A DNA stretch of 64,000 nucleotides from Haematococcus lacustris (taxonomy: Eukaryota; Chlorophyta; Chlorophyceae; Chlamydomonadales; Haematococcaceae). Below the pieces are notes generated by a model that ran no database searches, had not been told where the DNA came from, and saw only the letters and a program-made list of their open reading frames with translations. Of the stretch, positions 31,904-44,600 are shown one piece after another (the stretch's first letter is position 1; each line of letters opens with the position of its first letter). A program made the translations under genes and the position numbers. The DNA is taken from the NCBI GenBank assembly GCA_030144725.1, contig JASKMD010000012.1, positions 4,051,848 through 4,115,847 on the forward strand. Direction: 5' to 3'.

Positions 31904-33942
31904 CTAAGCTGGTAGAGGTGATTCCCGCTGCAACTTCTTGTTCACATATCTGCCGAGCCACCAGCCCTCAAAGTCGTGGGACTCATCCCACAGCGGTTGC
32001 CCAGTGGACTGCAGGCAGCGGTGACAAACATGGTAAGTACAAGAGCAGGGTGAGGGAAATGTAAGGGAGATGTGGGCATGATGTGACGGCAGTATGTGGG
32101 CAGTGTGATTGCTGTGTTGCAGCAACGCCTCAGACTGTGAAGACGTGACCCCGGGGTGTTGGAGGCTGATTTCAGATGCGTACACATTCCACACATTGCA
32201 CAAACAAGCAGAAGAGCAGGGTATCAGTTGCAGGCAACAATGCAGCAGGCACAAGGTGAGGCTATGGGTGGCACACCACAGGTACATCAGCAAGCCGGTC
32301 AGGCGCCTCTGTTTTGCAAGCCAGCCCCTCCTGCCAGGCCAGCACCCCATTCAACCATGACCCTCTTTGCCCACAAGGGCCTCCTCCCTCTTTGCCACCT
32401 CACCCCACCCTGCAGCTCCCACCCCCACCCCAACCCCCACCCCCACCCCCACCCCAACCCACCAACCCCCACCTCACCCCACCCTGCAGCTGTGAATCCT
32501 CCCTGAGCCGCCTCCCTCTACCAACACATCCAAGCCCTGCCAGGCTTACCTGCCACAAGCCAAAGGGCAGCCCAGCACTCGCTCCCAGGCAGCATGCCAG
32601 CGCTGCCTGCCTCAACCCAAAGGGCTGCAGCTTCATGGCAGCAAGGGGCAGGGCGGCCAGCACGCCCGCGGCAGAAAAGTTGAGCCATTCATGTACACCC
32701 CGCAGCTTGCCCAGGTAGTAGGCGCCCGCAAAGAAGACGGCTGCGACAGGAGCACAGCTGCTGCTGTCATCGTAAGCCATCATCAAACACCATCAACAAT
32801 GTAGCAGCAGCAGCGAGGACAGCGACACTGATGACAGATGACGCAGCTGGGTGCTGTTGTGGGCAGCAGCAGGGTGGAGAGGGTGCGGGAACAGGGCAGG
32901 TACCCAGATGGTGGTGACCCAGGGTCCCACCAAAGCAACGCCAGCAGCAACAGCCGTCAGCGCAGCGAGCGGTGAAGGAACAGAAGGCGGCTGGGTTCAG
33001 CTGTGGGGAGGTGTTTGCTTGTGCCTTGCAACGCGCTGTACTGTGCATTTACTGCAGCACTGTGCCCATACTGAGGTGCAGGGGTGTGAGCAGTCGCTGG
33101 GTGGGCGGTCGCTGGGTGGGCAGCATCAGGGTGATCAGCAGCTGCATGGGCTGTGGCCTTGCTGCTGCCCTGACCTGAGGTAGCGCCCACCACTGCCGTC
33201 TGCTGGCTGACCTTGTACAGCCCTGCCCGCATGAGCTGGGCCATGCGGTAGTCATACTGCATGCTGGCTGGCAGCATGCGGGCGCGTGGAGGCAGGAAGA
33301 TCTCCAACTCATGCCTGAGGGGAACAACAGGGGTGCATGACAGAGTGAGGAACTGGGGCTGGGGCTGCAGGAGGGAGAAGCTGGAGCTGCAGAGGCAGGG
33401 GCAGGGGCAAGGGGAGGATTGACTGAGGTTGGGCTGGGATCATGAGGTCTAAGCACAGGGCTTACCATTCCTGGCTGCCACACACGCAGTGGCCTACCCA
33501 CTGTGCTCTAGACAGGGCACACGTGGGCTGCATTGTGCAATGGTGGTCAGTGATGCCCACCCTCATCTGCTTTCTGCTGGTTCTCCTTCACCTGCAGTGA
33601 CACTAACTCACCCCCTCAACTGCCAAGCTGTCTGCCTGCCTACCTGCCTGCTGGCCTACCTACCTTCCTGCTGGCCTAAATACCTGCCTGCCTCGCACCC
33701 CATAACCCAGCTGGTTTTCCATTTTCTGGCTGACTAACTGACTGGTTGAAGACGCACAAGTTCAGGTATTGCCGTAATGTGAAATAGCTCATGCCAAAGG
33801 CGGTAGAGGAGATGCTCCTATAGTACCAGTCAGGTACATCTCGCCACAACAAAAGGTCGGAGAAGTAGAAAGCTATACGTCCCTGCACACAGTACACCTC
33901 AGAGTATTTGGTGGGTGGTGGTGGGCAGCCTGGGCAACACAC
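31904..33942 (-). CDS. Multi-exon membrane protein, family uncertain
   Basis: Exons with protein-like sequence and canonical splice sites on the minus strand: ~33880-33730 (GRIAFYFSDLLLWRDVPDWY, STAFGMSYFTLRQYLNLCVF), ~33310-33211 (HELEIFLPPRARMLPASMQY, DYRMAQLMRAGLYK), one around 32985-32900, 32740-32550 (VFFAGAYYLGKLRGVHEWLN with Gly/Ala-rich helices LPLAAMKLQPFG...) and 32008-31904 (STGQPLWDESHDFEGWWLGR, ending SPLPA and TAG). The last two join in phase. The Gly/Ala-rich helix pair loosely recalls the Tim17/NDUFA11 fold, but I would not assign it. The first exon is not located and the middle exon's frame is unresolved. Confidence 0.5.
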
Positions 33943-34844
33943 ATGAGAAGCGGGTTCAGGCCATCCTTGGCACTGCTGTTGAACGTTGGTGTCGACAACT
34001 ACGAAAGATATGCCAGCACTGGTGCGTTGTGGTGCCCCCTTGCGGTCTTCCTTTGTGTTCGCACCTGATCAGCTGACTCGTCAGGGAGCTCGTCTAAGGA
34101 TATATCCTTATAATCCACATCTTGACGAGTCTCCTCCTCGCGCGACGAGCCAGACCCCATGCCTGTCGCCTCACCCCCGAAACCTCACCCTCCGAAGACA
34201 TGCTTGTGCAGGCATGCAAACATGCAATACAAATCTATACTATTAAAACTGCTAGGGGGGGGGGGGTCGGCGGAACGGCCTGCGATTGCGCGCACAGCCT
34301 CGCAATAATTATGTAAGGACTCCCTCCGCACAGAATCGCGAAAGATGCACTGTGCCGTGAGATCGACTTCCGATCTGCGGTTCTAACGCCCCACAAATAG
34401 TAGATACCAGCGAACCTGGCTCAGCAAACGATGGCGATGCAGCTTGCGCAGAGATAGTTCAAAGTCAGCGGACGGTCTAAAAGTCAAACGGTTCACAGCC
34501 AAAAAGTCAAACGAGTCAAGTCCAACGATGGCTGCGGCCACATTTGGCTGCGGCTGCTGACGAGCTACAGCGTAGCCCCCTCATGCGACACTCCTCCGTG
34601 CCGCTCTGAAAGGGCATTGCTACAAGTAGGCTGGATGATTGCAGTTGGCCTTCAAGCCGTGCCATGCCACGATGTAACGATGAGGCTTTGTACACAGGTA
34701 TACGTAGCGTACCCTAATCCCGTAATCGCGGGTCAAATGCAAGTCGCTGCGATATGCAGCCAGCCAGCCATGACAGTCATTGCACGGGAACCACCCGATG
34801 ATGCATACGAGGAATGTGGCGACGAGACCCGGACATGGCAGCCG
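33943..34844. other. Intergenic, nothing recognised
   Basis: AT-richer than its surroundings, with a poly-G run at 34254-34265. No coding or RNA gene is supported. Confidence 0.35.
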
Positions 34845-36555
34845 GGCAGCCGGTCGAGCAGCAACAGGGCATCAGGGCAGCCATCAGGGTAGGGCAGCAG
34901 CAGGGCAGCAGGGAAGCCCGTCAGGGTAGGGCAGCAGCAGGGCAACAAGTCAGGGTAGGGCAGCAGCCGGGCAGGGTAGGGCAACAGCAGGGCATCAGGG
35001 CAGCCGGTCAGGGTAGGGCAGCAGCAGGTCAGCCGGGCAGCCATTAGGGTAGGGCAGCAGCAGGGCAGCAGGGCAGCCATCAGGGTAGGGCAGCAGCAGG
35101 GCATCAGGGCAGCCGGTCAGGGTAGGGCAGCAGCAGGTCAGCCGTGCAGCCATTAGGGTAGGCGCAGCAGGGCAGCCGGTCAGGGTAGGGCAGCAGCCGG
35201 GCAGGGTAGGGCAGCAGCAGGGCATTAGGGCAGCCGGTCAGGGTAGGGCAGCAGCAGGGCATCAGGGCAGCCATCAGGGTAGGGCAGCAGCAGGGCAGCC
35301 GGTCAGGGTAGGGCAGCAGCAGGTCAGCCGGGCAGCCATTAGGGTAGGGCAGCAGGGCAGCCGGTCAGGGTAGGGCAGCAGCAGGGTAGCCATTAGGGTA
35401 GGGCAGCAGCAGGGCATCAGGGCAGCCGGTCAGGGTAGGGCAGCAGCAAGGCATCAGGGCAGCCATCAGGGTAGGGCAGCAGCAGGGCATCAGGGCAGCC
35501 GGTCAGGGTAGGGCAGCAGCAGGTCAGCCGGGCAGCCATTAGGGTAGGGCAGCAGGGCAGCCGGTCAGGGTAGGGCAGCAGCAGGGTAGCCATTAGGGTA
35601 GGGCAGCAGCAGGGCAGCAGGGCAGCCGGTCAGGGTAGGGCAGCAGTAGGGCAGCCGGGAAGCCGGTCAGGGTAGGGCAGCAGCTGGGCAACAAGTCAGG
35701 GTAGGGCAGCAGCCGGGCAGGGTAGGGCAGCAGCAGGGCATTAGGGCAGCCGGTCAGGGTAGGGCAGCAGCAAGGCATCAGGGCAGCCATCAGGGTAGGG
35801 CAGCAGCAGGGCATCAGGGCAGCCGGTCAGGGTAGGGCAGCAGCAGGTCAGCCGGGCAGCCATTAGGGTAGGGCAGCAGGGCAGCCGGTCAGGGTAGGGC
35901 AGCAGCAGGGTAGCCATTAGGGTAGGGCAGCAGCAGGGCATCAGGGCAGCCGGTCAGGGTAGGGCAGCAGCAAGGCATCAGGGCAGCCATCAAGGTAGGG
36001 CAGCAGCAGGGCAGCAGGGCAGCCGGTCAGGGTAGGGCAGCAGCAGGTCAGCCGGGCAGCCATTAGGGTAGGGCAGCAGCGGGCAGCCGGTCAGGGTAGG
36101 GCAGCAGCAGGGTAGCCATTAGGGTAGGGCAGCAGCAGGGCAGCAGGGCAGCCGGTCAGGGTAGGGCAGCAGTAGGGCAGCCGGGAAGCCGGTCAGGGTA
36201 GGGCAGCAGCAGGGCAACAAGTCAGGGTAGGGCAGCAGCCGGGCAGGGTAGGGCAGCATCAGGGCATCAGGGCAGCCGGTCAGGGTAGGGCAGCAGCAGG
36301 GCATCAGGGCAGCCATTAGGGTAGGGCAGCAGCAGGGCATCAGGGCAGCCGGTCAGGGTAGGGCAGCAGCAGGGCAGCCGGGCAGCCATTAGGGCAGGGC
36401 AGCAGCAATGCAGCAGGGCAGCCGGTCAGGGTAGGGCAGCAGCAGGGCATCAGGGCAGCCGGCCAGGGTATGGCTGCAGCAGGGCAGCCGGGAAGCCGGT
36501 CAGGGTAGGGCAGCAGCAGGGCAGCCGGTCAGGGTAGGGCAGCTACAGGGCGGGA
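34845..36555 (+). repeat. 1.7-kb G-rich minisatellite with higher-order structure
   Basis: About 45 degenerate units of ~30-37 bp built on CAGGGTAGGGCAGCAGCAGG followed by GCATCAGGGCAGCCGGT or variants (AGCCATTAGGGTAGGG, GGCAACAAGTCAGGG). Blocks of variants recur in the same order, e.g. the AAGCCGGTCAGGG...AACAAGTCAGGG set at ~34904, ~35650 and ~36175. The G-rich strand is +. The reverse strand gives Cys/Pro/Leu-rich spurious frames. Confidence 0.95.
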
Positions 36556-37128
36556 ATTTTTATGGTTGTTGTGCACCAAACTGCATACTCACTTTCTCAA
36601 AATGATGACCTTGCACCTACGGTTCGCCCTACGGACCTATGCATACAGTATATACATACGTATTTACCATCATTTTAGTCGCCGCATACGCTTCAGGCCA
36701 ACCCTACAGGTAATGTTGTGTACAGTGAGGTGTTTGCTGCATAGCCTGCTGGCCCTGACACCGATGAGGGGTTGGTAGGGCAGACACAGTCATTGCTGTG
36801 ACAGTCGCACTCACTCACTCGGACTCACAACTCGGGCTAACTTACTCAGACTCAGCACTCAAACTCACACATCCAGCAATTAGACTCAGCTCTCAGCACT
36901 GTGGCCTGGTGCAAGAGCTGGTGCAAGGACTGGTGCAAGAGCATTGTGGCCGGAGGCCGCAGCTTGGTCCGTGTGCCCCGTCCGCTGTCGGACGGGCCCG
37001 CTGTACTAGTGTATTATACAATGAATCGATGTCGGCACAACCTGGTGTTCTCTGAATAGCCCTTAATTAGGTGTTTTTATCTATGCCAGTTCTGGCTACG
37101 CAGGTTGTGACTCAGCTGCTATGTCCAG
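36556..37128. other. Intergenic
   Basis: No gene was seen. CACTCACTCGGACTCA-type short repeats occur at 36810-36885 and GTGCAAGAGCTG-type repeats at 36905-36945. Confidence 0.35.
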
Positions 37129-37215
37129 TTGGTCAGCAGCACCGATTGTGTCCCCCAAAGCGAATTAGCAGGCACGTCTGGAATCCAGATTGTACGCTAA
37201 CCATGCATCACACGT
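37129..37215 (+). repeat. 87-bp flank shared with 26517-26603
   Basis: The second copy of the flank described at 26517, again directly abutting an F1 3' terminus; a few substitutions separate the two. Confidence 0.85.
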
Positions 37216-37710
37216 CAGCCCACTTGTCCCTCACTAGGGCCTCCATTTGAGCCGGACCAGTAGTGGACACTAGCAGCCACTAGCGGGAGTATACTAGTGG
37301 GCAATAGTAGCCCGACTTAAATGGTGTTAATGGGCTGTGTGGAGTATACCCAGTGCACATGGACATGGTGCATGAGTGCCTACCACCTACATCATTGCCT
37401 GACCCCTGAGGGCTATTGTGTAGAGTTGGCCTAAGAAACATGTACTAATGTAAGCTGATGACAACTCAACAAAGGGGGGCACACACTACTGTGCCACGGC
37501 AGGCTGTTGCTGCTGCTGCTGCTCCGGCCAGTAGCACAGCTCCAGCGGGCGCCACCTGCTCTCCCCAATGCGCTGCATGTTCAGTGTCGCGATGTAGTGT
37601 CTGTTCAGCCACCTGCCTGATTGTGGTGCTGGCTTGGCATTGGCAGCCTTGGTGGGCTGGGTAGGCTCAGGTGCCTTCTCAGCCTTGGTGCGCTTGCTGC
37701 GCTTGGCTGG
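37216..37710 (-). mobile_element. F1 element copy g, catalytic motif mutated
   Basis: The 3' terminus is at 37216, the nuclease stop at 37486-37488, and homology ends ~37710. The RuvC-III region reads GRWLNRHYIATLNMQRIGES: both catalytic-site aspartates and the Asn are replaced. About 80 bp between CYWPEQ and the final Gln run are deleted. A dead nuclease with an intact 3' block. Confidence 0.85.
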
Positions 37711-37800
37711 GTTACCTGAGAAATAAAGTCCAAGCCAGCCCAACTATATCACACGCAGCCCGGCATCACACGTCAGCTTCAACTTCAAACCGACAACATG

Positions 37801-38599
37801 TCATTTGTAGCTGACCGTTTTATTTCCTGAACGTGGCATGACCGAGCTGCGCTTGCCGGCCTTTACCAAGTTCTCGTCGGGAATTGCATATGGGTTGAAA
37901 GCAGGTCGCCGACCCTTGTCACCTCGCCCCCTGTCGCCTCGCCCTCCGACCGTGCCTCCGCGCCGGCCTCGCCGGCCCCGATCTCCTCCCCGCCCTCTCC
38001 CGCGCCCGCTGTTTGCCTCTTCCGATGTACGCTTTCGTTGCTGTCTCATTGCTCCAGCAGCAGTTGCGGCAGCTGCGTGCGCTTCGTCGTAGTCGAAAGG
38101 CACAACAGCTGGCCTAGCATCTTCTGTTTCCTGCTCTCCTTCTTCACTCAAACCACTCTCGTCACTGCCAGCAACACCAGCTCCCACCCGTGGGACCTTC
38201 GTTTGCGATGGCTGCCGAGTCGTACCGGCCATCGCTGTCCGCGACACGCCCTGAGCCACCATCTCGTCCTCGCTACTACTGCTGCTCGCGAAGGCATCTC
38301 CAAAGTCCTCATCCGTTTCCTTGCTGAGTACAAACACCCCGGCCGGCCCCTTCAAGCCCACCGCTTCCTCCCCTGCCCGTGGGCGCCCCGACGTGCCCTG
38401 TCCCTGCCCCGCCTCCTCCACCTCCATGATGTACTTGCCCTTGAGAGCAGCCTTTCCGGCCTTGTCCTGCGGGTTGATGCGCAGACGCCCGGCCCCCCCT
38501 CCCTTGGCCCCCTCGCTGCCTTGCTGCCTTGCCCCAGCCACCGAGGCACTGCCACCAGGGTGGTCCGCCTCAGCAGAGCCAGGGTCTGGGAGGTGAGTC

Positions 38600-38640
<41 letters not shown>

Positions 38641-41600
38641 GGTAGGCTGGGAGGCAGCGGCTCGAGCTGCTTGGCGCTGCTGCTCCCGCCGCTCCCGCTT
38701 GATCTGTACCAGGGCAGGCAGGGCAGGCTGTGTTGAGGCATGGGCAGGGGTAGAGGGTCATGCGACAGGAAAACCAGTCGGCAAAGCAGGGGCAGGGGGG
38801 TGACGGCGGCGGTGACGGGTAAGGCTAGGGGCAGGGCCAGCTATAAGGCCTGAGTCAGGGGTTCCTATAAGGGAGCGTCCAGCGTGTTCCATCCGTGGCC
38901 CAGAGACACAGGCAACTCCCCTGTCCAGTCACGTGCTGGCACGCACCTCGCTGAGGGGCATGGGCACAAAATCCAGGACAGGCAGGCCCACGTCCTGACC
39001 CACAAGGAGTCTGGGTGGATCTGCCTGCCGCCGCCCCCCTCCACCACTGGCCCCCTCTCCTCCCCCTTCCTCTTCCTCTGCTTGCCCCTCACACCCTGCT
39101 GCTGCCGCCTGCCCCTCCCCTTGTGGCATCCTGCTGCCGTCTAAGGCGATGTGCAGCACACTGTCCAGCGCTGCATCAGGGCCAGGGGCTGTCAAATGGT
39201 TCACCAGGGAACGAATACCTGCATGGACACAGGGGGGCACGACAATGGACGACGGATGCAAAGAGGGCGGGGGTGCAGAGGGGCAGAGAGGTAGAGGGGC
39301 AGGGGGGCAGAGGGGCAGAGAGGCAGAGGGGCAGGGGGGCAGGGGGGCAGGGGGGGGGCAGAGTGGCAGAGGGGCAGAGTGGCAGGGGCAGAGAGCTGGG
39401 GTTGACCCCAGGTTTATGGGCAGAGTGTGTTAGTGGCAGGCAGGTGGTATGTTGAGAGAGGCCAGGCGTCAGCCAGGGCTGCGTACCTGCTGCCTGCGCC
39501 TGCCTTGCCTCAGCCCCTCCCTCCTCCCCTCCCAGCCGCACCCCCTCAGCCCCCTGTGAGGGCTCCCCTGTGCCAGCCCCCGCCTGGCCCCCTGCCCGCT
39601 GCCCTGCACCCAGCTGCGCACTGCCCAGGCTGTGAGGGGAAGCCACAGCCGTGGGGGGCGCTGCAAAGGGGAGCGTGAAGGAAGCTTTCAGGCGCTTCAT
39701 CTTCTGCACCTCAGCTGCCCCTGGGACTGGCCCCACCCCTGCCTCCACCCCTGCCCCTGCCCCTGCTCTGGGTGCTGTAGCCTGCTGCCCCCAGAAGGCC
39801 GATCCTGCGCTGCGCTTGGGCAGGGGTAGGCTGGGGCTGTGCAGCTGCCGCTGCTGGGGTACCGCGGGGGCGTGGGGGCCGGGGGCGGGGGATGGGCAGG
39901 GGTCATGGGCTGCTGATGCCTGGCTGGATGTCTGCACAGGTGGACAGATTGACCTGGTGGCAGATGTGTCCATATCAGCAATGGTGGCGGCGGCAGTGGC
40001 AGCAGGGGGAGGAGGCATGGACAGGCCCATAGCCGCCCCCCCTGGTGCTGCAGCCCGGGCGGTCAAGGCGCAGGGCTGAGCCATGTTTGCATGATGCTGT
40101 GACGGTGTTTGCGCTGCTGACCTGGACCCCTGTGGGGCACCCTCAGGAAGGGGTGCGGTGGTGGTCGTTGTGGTGGAGGCTGGGGGTGGGGGAGGGGCCA
40201 GTGGGGCGCCCCCTGCCTCACTGGTGGCGTGTGGGGGACTGGGAGGGTCGAGGCCACTGGCTCCAGGGGGGAGGGCAGGGGTGGAGGGGGCCGGGGGGGC
40301 TGTGCTGGGTGCCACCTCCATGGAAGGGCTGGGGGACTTCTCAGCCGCCTGGCTGGTAGGGGGTAGGATGGCTGTAGGGGCAGCTGAAGGGGCGGCTGGC
40401 GCTGGCGTGGCATCCAGCAGCCAGGCAGGTCTGGGTGCAGGCCTCACTGGTGCCCCTACACCCGCCCCGCCCATCATGCTGCCACCTTTCTGCTTCACTA
40501 CAGGCAGCTGCTTCGGGGTGAAGGCAGCAACTGCTGCCCCTGCTGCCCCTGCTGCCCCTGCTGCCCCTACTGCCCCTGCTGCCCCTGCTGCCCCTACTGC
40601 CCCTGCAGCTGGCACCAGCCCCTCCACAGGAGCAGCAACGGCAGGGGTGGAGGGGCCCACACCACCCGGGCACTCTGTGTCCATTTGCTGCGTATCGCTG
40701 GTACTCTGTGTCACACCCTGGCTCACACCCTGTGTCACACTCTGTGTCACACCCTGCTTAGCTGCAGTCTCGGCCCTGACCGCTGCTTGCACCGCTTCCA
40801 TCACCCATCCCATCACCCCCGCTCCCGCCCCCTCCAGTGCTGCCCCTGCTGCCACCTGACCTCCTCTGGGACCAGGCATGAGACCGGGCAGGCTGGACCC
40901 CACTCCTAGGGTGGAGGAGGGGGTGTGGGCAGGGGGTGGAGGGGCAGGGGTGTGGGGCCCTAGCAAGCTGTCAGCTGCCTGTCGTCCCATAGCAATGCAA
41001 GCTAACAGCTCCGGCAGGCGTGAGGCGACGACGGAGGAGAGGGCTCGGCCTAGCAGGCGGCGTGCTTCTTTGGCTGTAGCTGCAATGGGCAGGGTGGCAG
41101 GCAGCGGGGCAGGGTAGGAGAGGTCAGGGTCAACTTTCCGTGGGAATAGAACCACCGGCAAGGGCTTGGCAGAGAATAGATGACAAAGGAGCTGGAGAGG
41201 GACTGAGGTCAGTGCCTGGGTCAGTGCCTGGGTCTGAATCTGTGTCTGGGTTTGGGTCAGTGCCTGGGTCACTGTCAGTGTCAGTGTCAGGTTCAATGTC
41301 AGGTTCAGGTTCAGATTCAAGTGCATGGCCAGGTTCAGGTTCAGGTTCAGGGAGCTAGGTCTGCCCCATTACCAGGCATGTTCTTGGCCAGCAGCAGCAG
41401 CTGGGCCTTGGGCAGCACGTAGCCACCACTCTCATCCAGTGCCCGGCACACATCGTCCCGCCAAGCCAGCAGGCCGGCCAACACGACGCGCTGGGGTGGC
41501 AGCAGGCTCACCTCCCACCTGTGGTGGTGGTGGCGGCAGCGGCAGTTGAGCTACTAAGGGGAGCAGAGGGTGTGCAAACACCCCTAGTCTAGCAGCAGGA

Positions 41601-44600
41601 ACGGCAGCAGCAGGCTCGTGGAGATGAACGATAGGCGCAGCAAGTTGGTGGAATACTAGGAAAACACAGAGGGAACACTGTAGCAAGTTTGTCGCAAACA
41701 ACCACCATGACCGCCACCAAACCCCCAGTGCACACGGGGACCTCAGGTGGGGTCAGTGCAAAAGGCCTACAGTGTTGAGGTTGCATTCAGGTATGTCTAG
41801 GTTTGTGAGAACGTGCATTCACTATGTCATTCCGACTAAGAGTCGTTCCCTGGTAGGACTGCAGCTGACGGGTGGTAAGGCAGTGGGCTGATAGTGGGCA
41901 GGGACCCCTACTAATGCACTCCCTCCCCCACACACCCCCTGGCCTCTCCACCTGACCAGCATGTCCTGGTATGCCACTGGTGACCACTCCTCCTTGTGGT
42001 ACAGCACCAGGGTAAGGCGGCGGCTGCGCTCCAACACCAGCGCCAGGGGGGTGGCCGGCTGACCAGCTGGGAGGTCGACTACTAGGGAGGGAGGCGCCTG
42101 CAAGGGGTGGGGTAGGGGCCTGCCTGGAGGGGGAGGGGGAGGGGGAGGGGGAGGGGGAGGGGGAGGGGGAGGGGGAGGGGGAGGGGGAGGGGGAGGGGGA
42201 GGGGGAGGGGGAGGGGGAGGGGGAGGGGGAGGGGGAGGGGGAGGGGGAGGGGGAGGGGGAGGGGGAGGGGGAGGGGGAGGGGGAGGGGGAGGGGGAGGGG
42301 GAGGGGGAGGGGGAGGGGGAGGGGGAGGGGGAGGGGGAGGGGGAGGGGGAGGGGGAGGGGGAGGGGGAGGGGGAGGGGGAGGGGGAGGGGGAGGGGGAGG
42401 GGGAGGGGGAGGGGGAGGGGGAGGGGGAGGGGGAGGGGGAGGCCCCCAAGCCTTGGTCCCTGCCCCACCTGCCTGCCCTCCTCCAGCAGCATCTGCTTGA
42501 GCCGGTCGTAGATGTAGAGGAGGTAGTGTGTGTCGCAGCGGGCGTAGTGCAGCATGGGAGGGGAAAGGGGCCGCACACGCCAGTCAGCCAGCTGCCAGCG
42601 CTTGTCCGCTGTCACGCAGCAAAAGTGGTTTAGGAGGTGCGCCAGGCCAAAGGAAGGCAGGGCCAGCACCCGAGCAGCCTGGACAACACAGCAGGCAGGG
42701 GCACGGGACGGGGTGGACTGGCCAGTACAGCAGCAGCAGTCATAGGACGCTCAGTGGGGCAGCAGTAGAAGAGAAGACAAAGCCCAAACATCTATGTCTA
42801 TGGATCACAGAAGCAGGAGTGTTGCTTACACCTCCCCTGCACCCCTCTCCCCTGGCCTGGCCACTGCAGCTCGCAGCAATGCGTCATACAGAAGATGATC
42901 AGGGCCACGTTGCCACACCCCGGCCTCTACTGCTTGGGACCCCTCCCTGCTGCTCCCGCATCTGCCGCCACAAACGGCTTCCTGCTCCCTATCACCCTGC
43001 ACCAGCCCTGGCCCTCCTCCACCTCTGGCCTTGCCGCTGCACAGAGAGGGGTCAGGCTTCGGGTTGACCTTAACCCTAACCCCACACGCCTTACTCAGCA
43101 CCATGGGCGTGTCCAAGGAAGTCCATGGCACGCAGGTTGGTTGGCTTGGTTGCTAGGGAGGAGGGATGAGTTGGCTAATCCGGCCACCATGTTTGTTGTG
43201 TTCTCTTCATACTTCGCCGTTTCTTTTTCGCGCATCGCATCCGTAGGTCGTTGCTTGGGTGCTTGTCGGGTCGCGTCATGTTTGCGCGCTGTGTGTGGCG
43301 AGGTTAATTTCTGACTGGAACTGGGAATACCGGGATTATGCAACTCTGTGTGTACACCGTGGACGTAGCCCTGGCCGTCCCCCACCTGCCCAGTGTCAAA
43401 CATGTTGACCAGGTAGAGGTGGAAGTCGCGCTGCAGCCACACCACGTCGCGGTCTGCTCCATGCAGCACCTGCAGCAGCACTGTCCGCCGTGGTGTCGCC
43501 CACGCTACCGCCGTTCAAGCATTGCGGCAGCAGCAATAGAAGCATCACGGCAGCAGCCTCAACGCCACAGTGAAGTAACCACAGCAGCATGACAGCAACA
43601 GCAGGAGAGCAGCAGCCGCAGCAGGGCAGCAGCCTCAAGCAGCTTTGGGGCGTCACCTTGACGATGCCAGGGTCGGCCAGCAGTGGCTGCAGGGCAGGCC
43701 CCAGGTGGGCTCTCAGAGCAAGGCAGTCTACCACCCAGTCCGCATCACGGCTAGACAACTGCATCAGGCAGGTGAAGCCCTGAAAAGACCTGCAGCCAGC
43801 AGCAGCAGCAGCAGCAGCCTAAGGAGTCAGCACCAGCGCCAGCGCCAGTCCAATGAGCACTAGGTCCAGCAGCGTAGGGGGTCAGCACCAGCATCAACAG
43901 CATGATCAGCAGTAACGGGGACGGCGGTGGTGGTAGGAAGGTAAGCATGCATGCATGCACATGAAGATGGCAGGAAGGCAGCTGGTAGCTGGCAGGAAGG
44001 TGGCTAGTAGCTGCTGCTGCATCACCTGAAGCTGTGGTTCTCCAGGTCCAGGGCCAGGTGGCGGCAGACCTGCAGCTGCTCCACCATGGCCTGCAGCCCC
44101 TCCGGAGTGTCCACCCAGTGAAGGGGGGTCAGCTCCAAAGACCTGCGTACAACAGCCATGCACACACACATGGAAGCATGCAAGAAAACAGCTGATGCTG
44201 AATGAGGCTGGGCAAGGCGGGGTGAGGCGGCAGGGCGGGGCGGTAGTTTCACCTACTTTGCGGGCTGAGGCTGAGGCGCCTCCAGCTGCCAGTCTGGGTA
44301 GCGCAATGCAGCCAGCTCCTCAGCATACGGATGTACGGCTGCATCCGCGCTTCCTCCTCCACGCTTGGGTCGCCCATGCGCCCAGTGGGGGAACGGCTCC
44401 CGGCTGTTGTCCACAGCGGGCTGGAAGCCAGCCTGAGCAGGGCAGGGATGGAGCAGCAGCTGTGCAGCGCAGCATCCACATGCTCTGAAGAATAGAGCCC
44501 TGGGTGTCAAGGCCCATGGGAAGGGTCCCACGCTTAGGCCCTGCTGAGGGTCATGAGGTCGCCTGGTGTGGGCCCTTGCTTCAAGGATTCAGGTGCACAA

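Noticed and set aside
31904..33942. Assignment to Tim17/Tim22/NDUFA11 family
   Set aside because: Only a general Gly/Ala-rich helix resemblance; no signature motif could be confirmed.
34845..36555. Cys/Pro/Leu-rich proteins on the minus strand
   Set aside because: Products of the minisatellite; the unit length is not a multiple of three and there is no conserved frame.
39176..41326. A stand-alone 716-residue protein
   Set aside because: Its usable part (41202-39487) splices in phase to RRP6 exons on both sides; the ends are introns.
41787..42669. Long Ser/Pro and Leu/Pro frames on the minus strand
   Set aside because: They are generated by the (AGGGGG)n array lying in an RRP6 intron; the real coding part is only the exon at 42678-42469.
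42700..43380. Extra RRP6 exon between 43386 and 42678
   Set aside because: The flanking exons join directly to give [14 protein letters not shown], as in other RRP6 proteins, so the interval is intron despite open frames.
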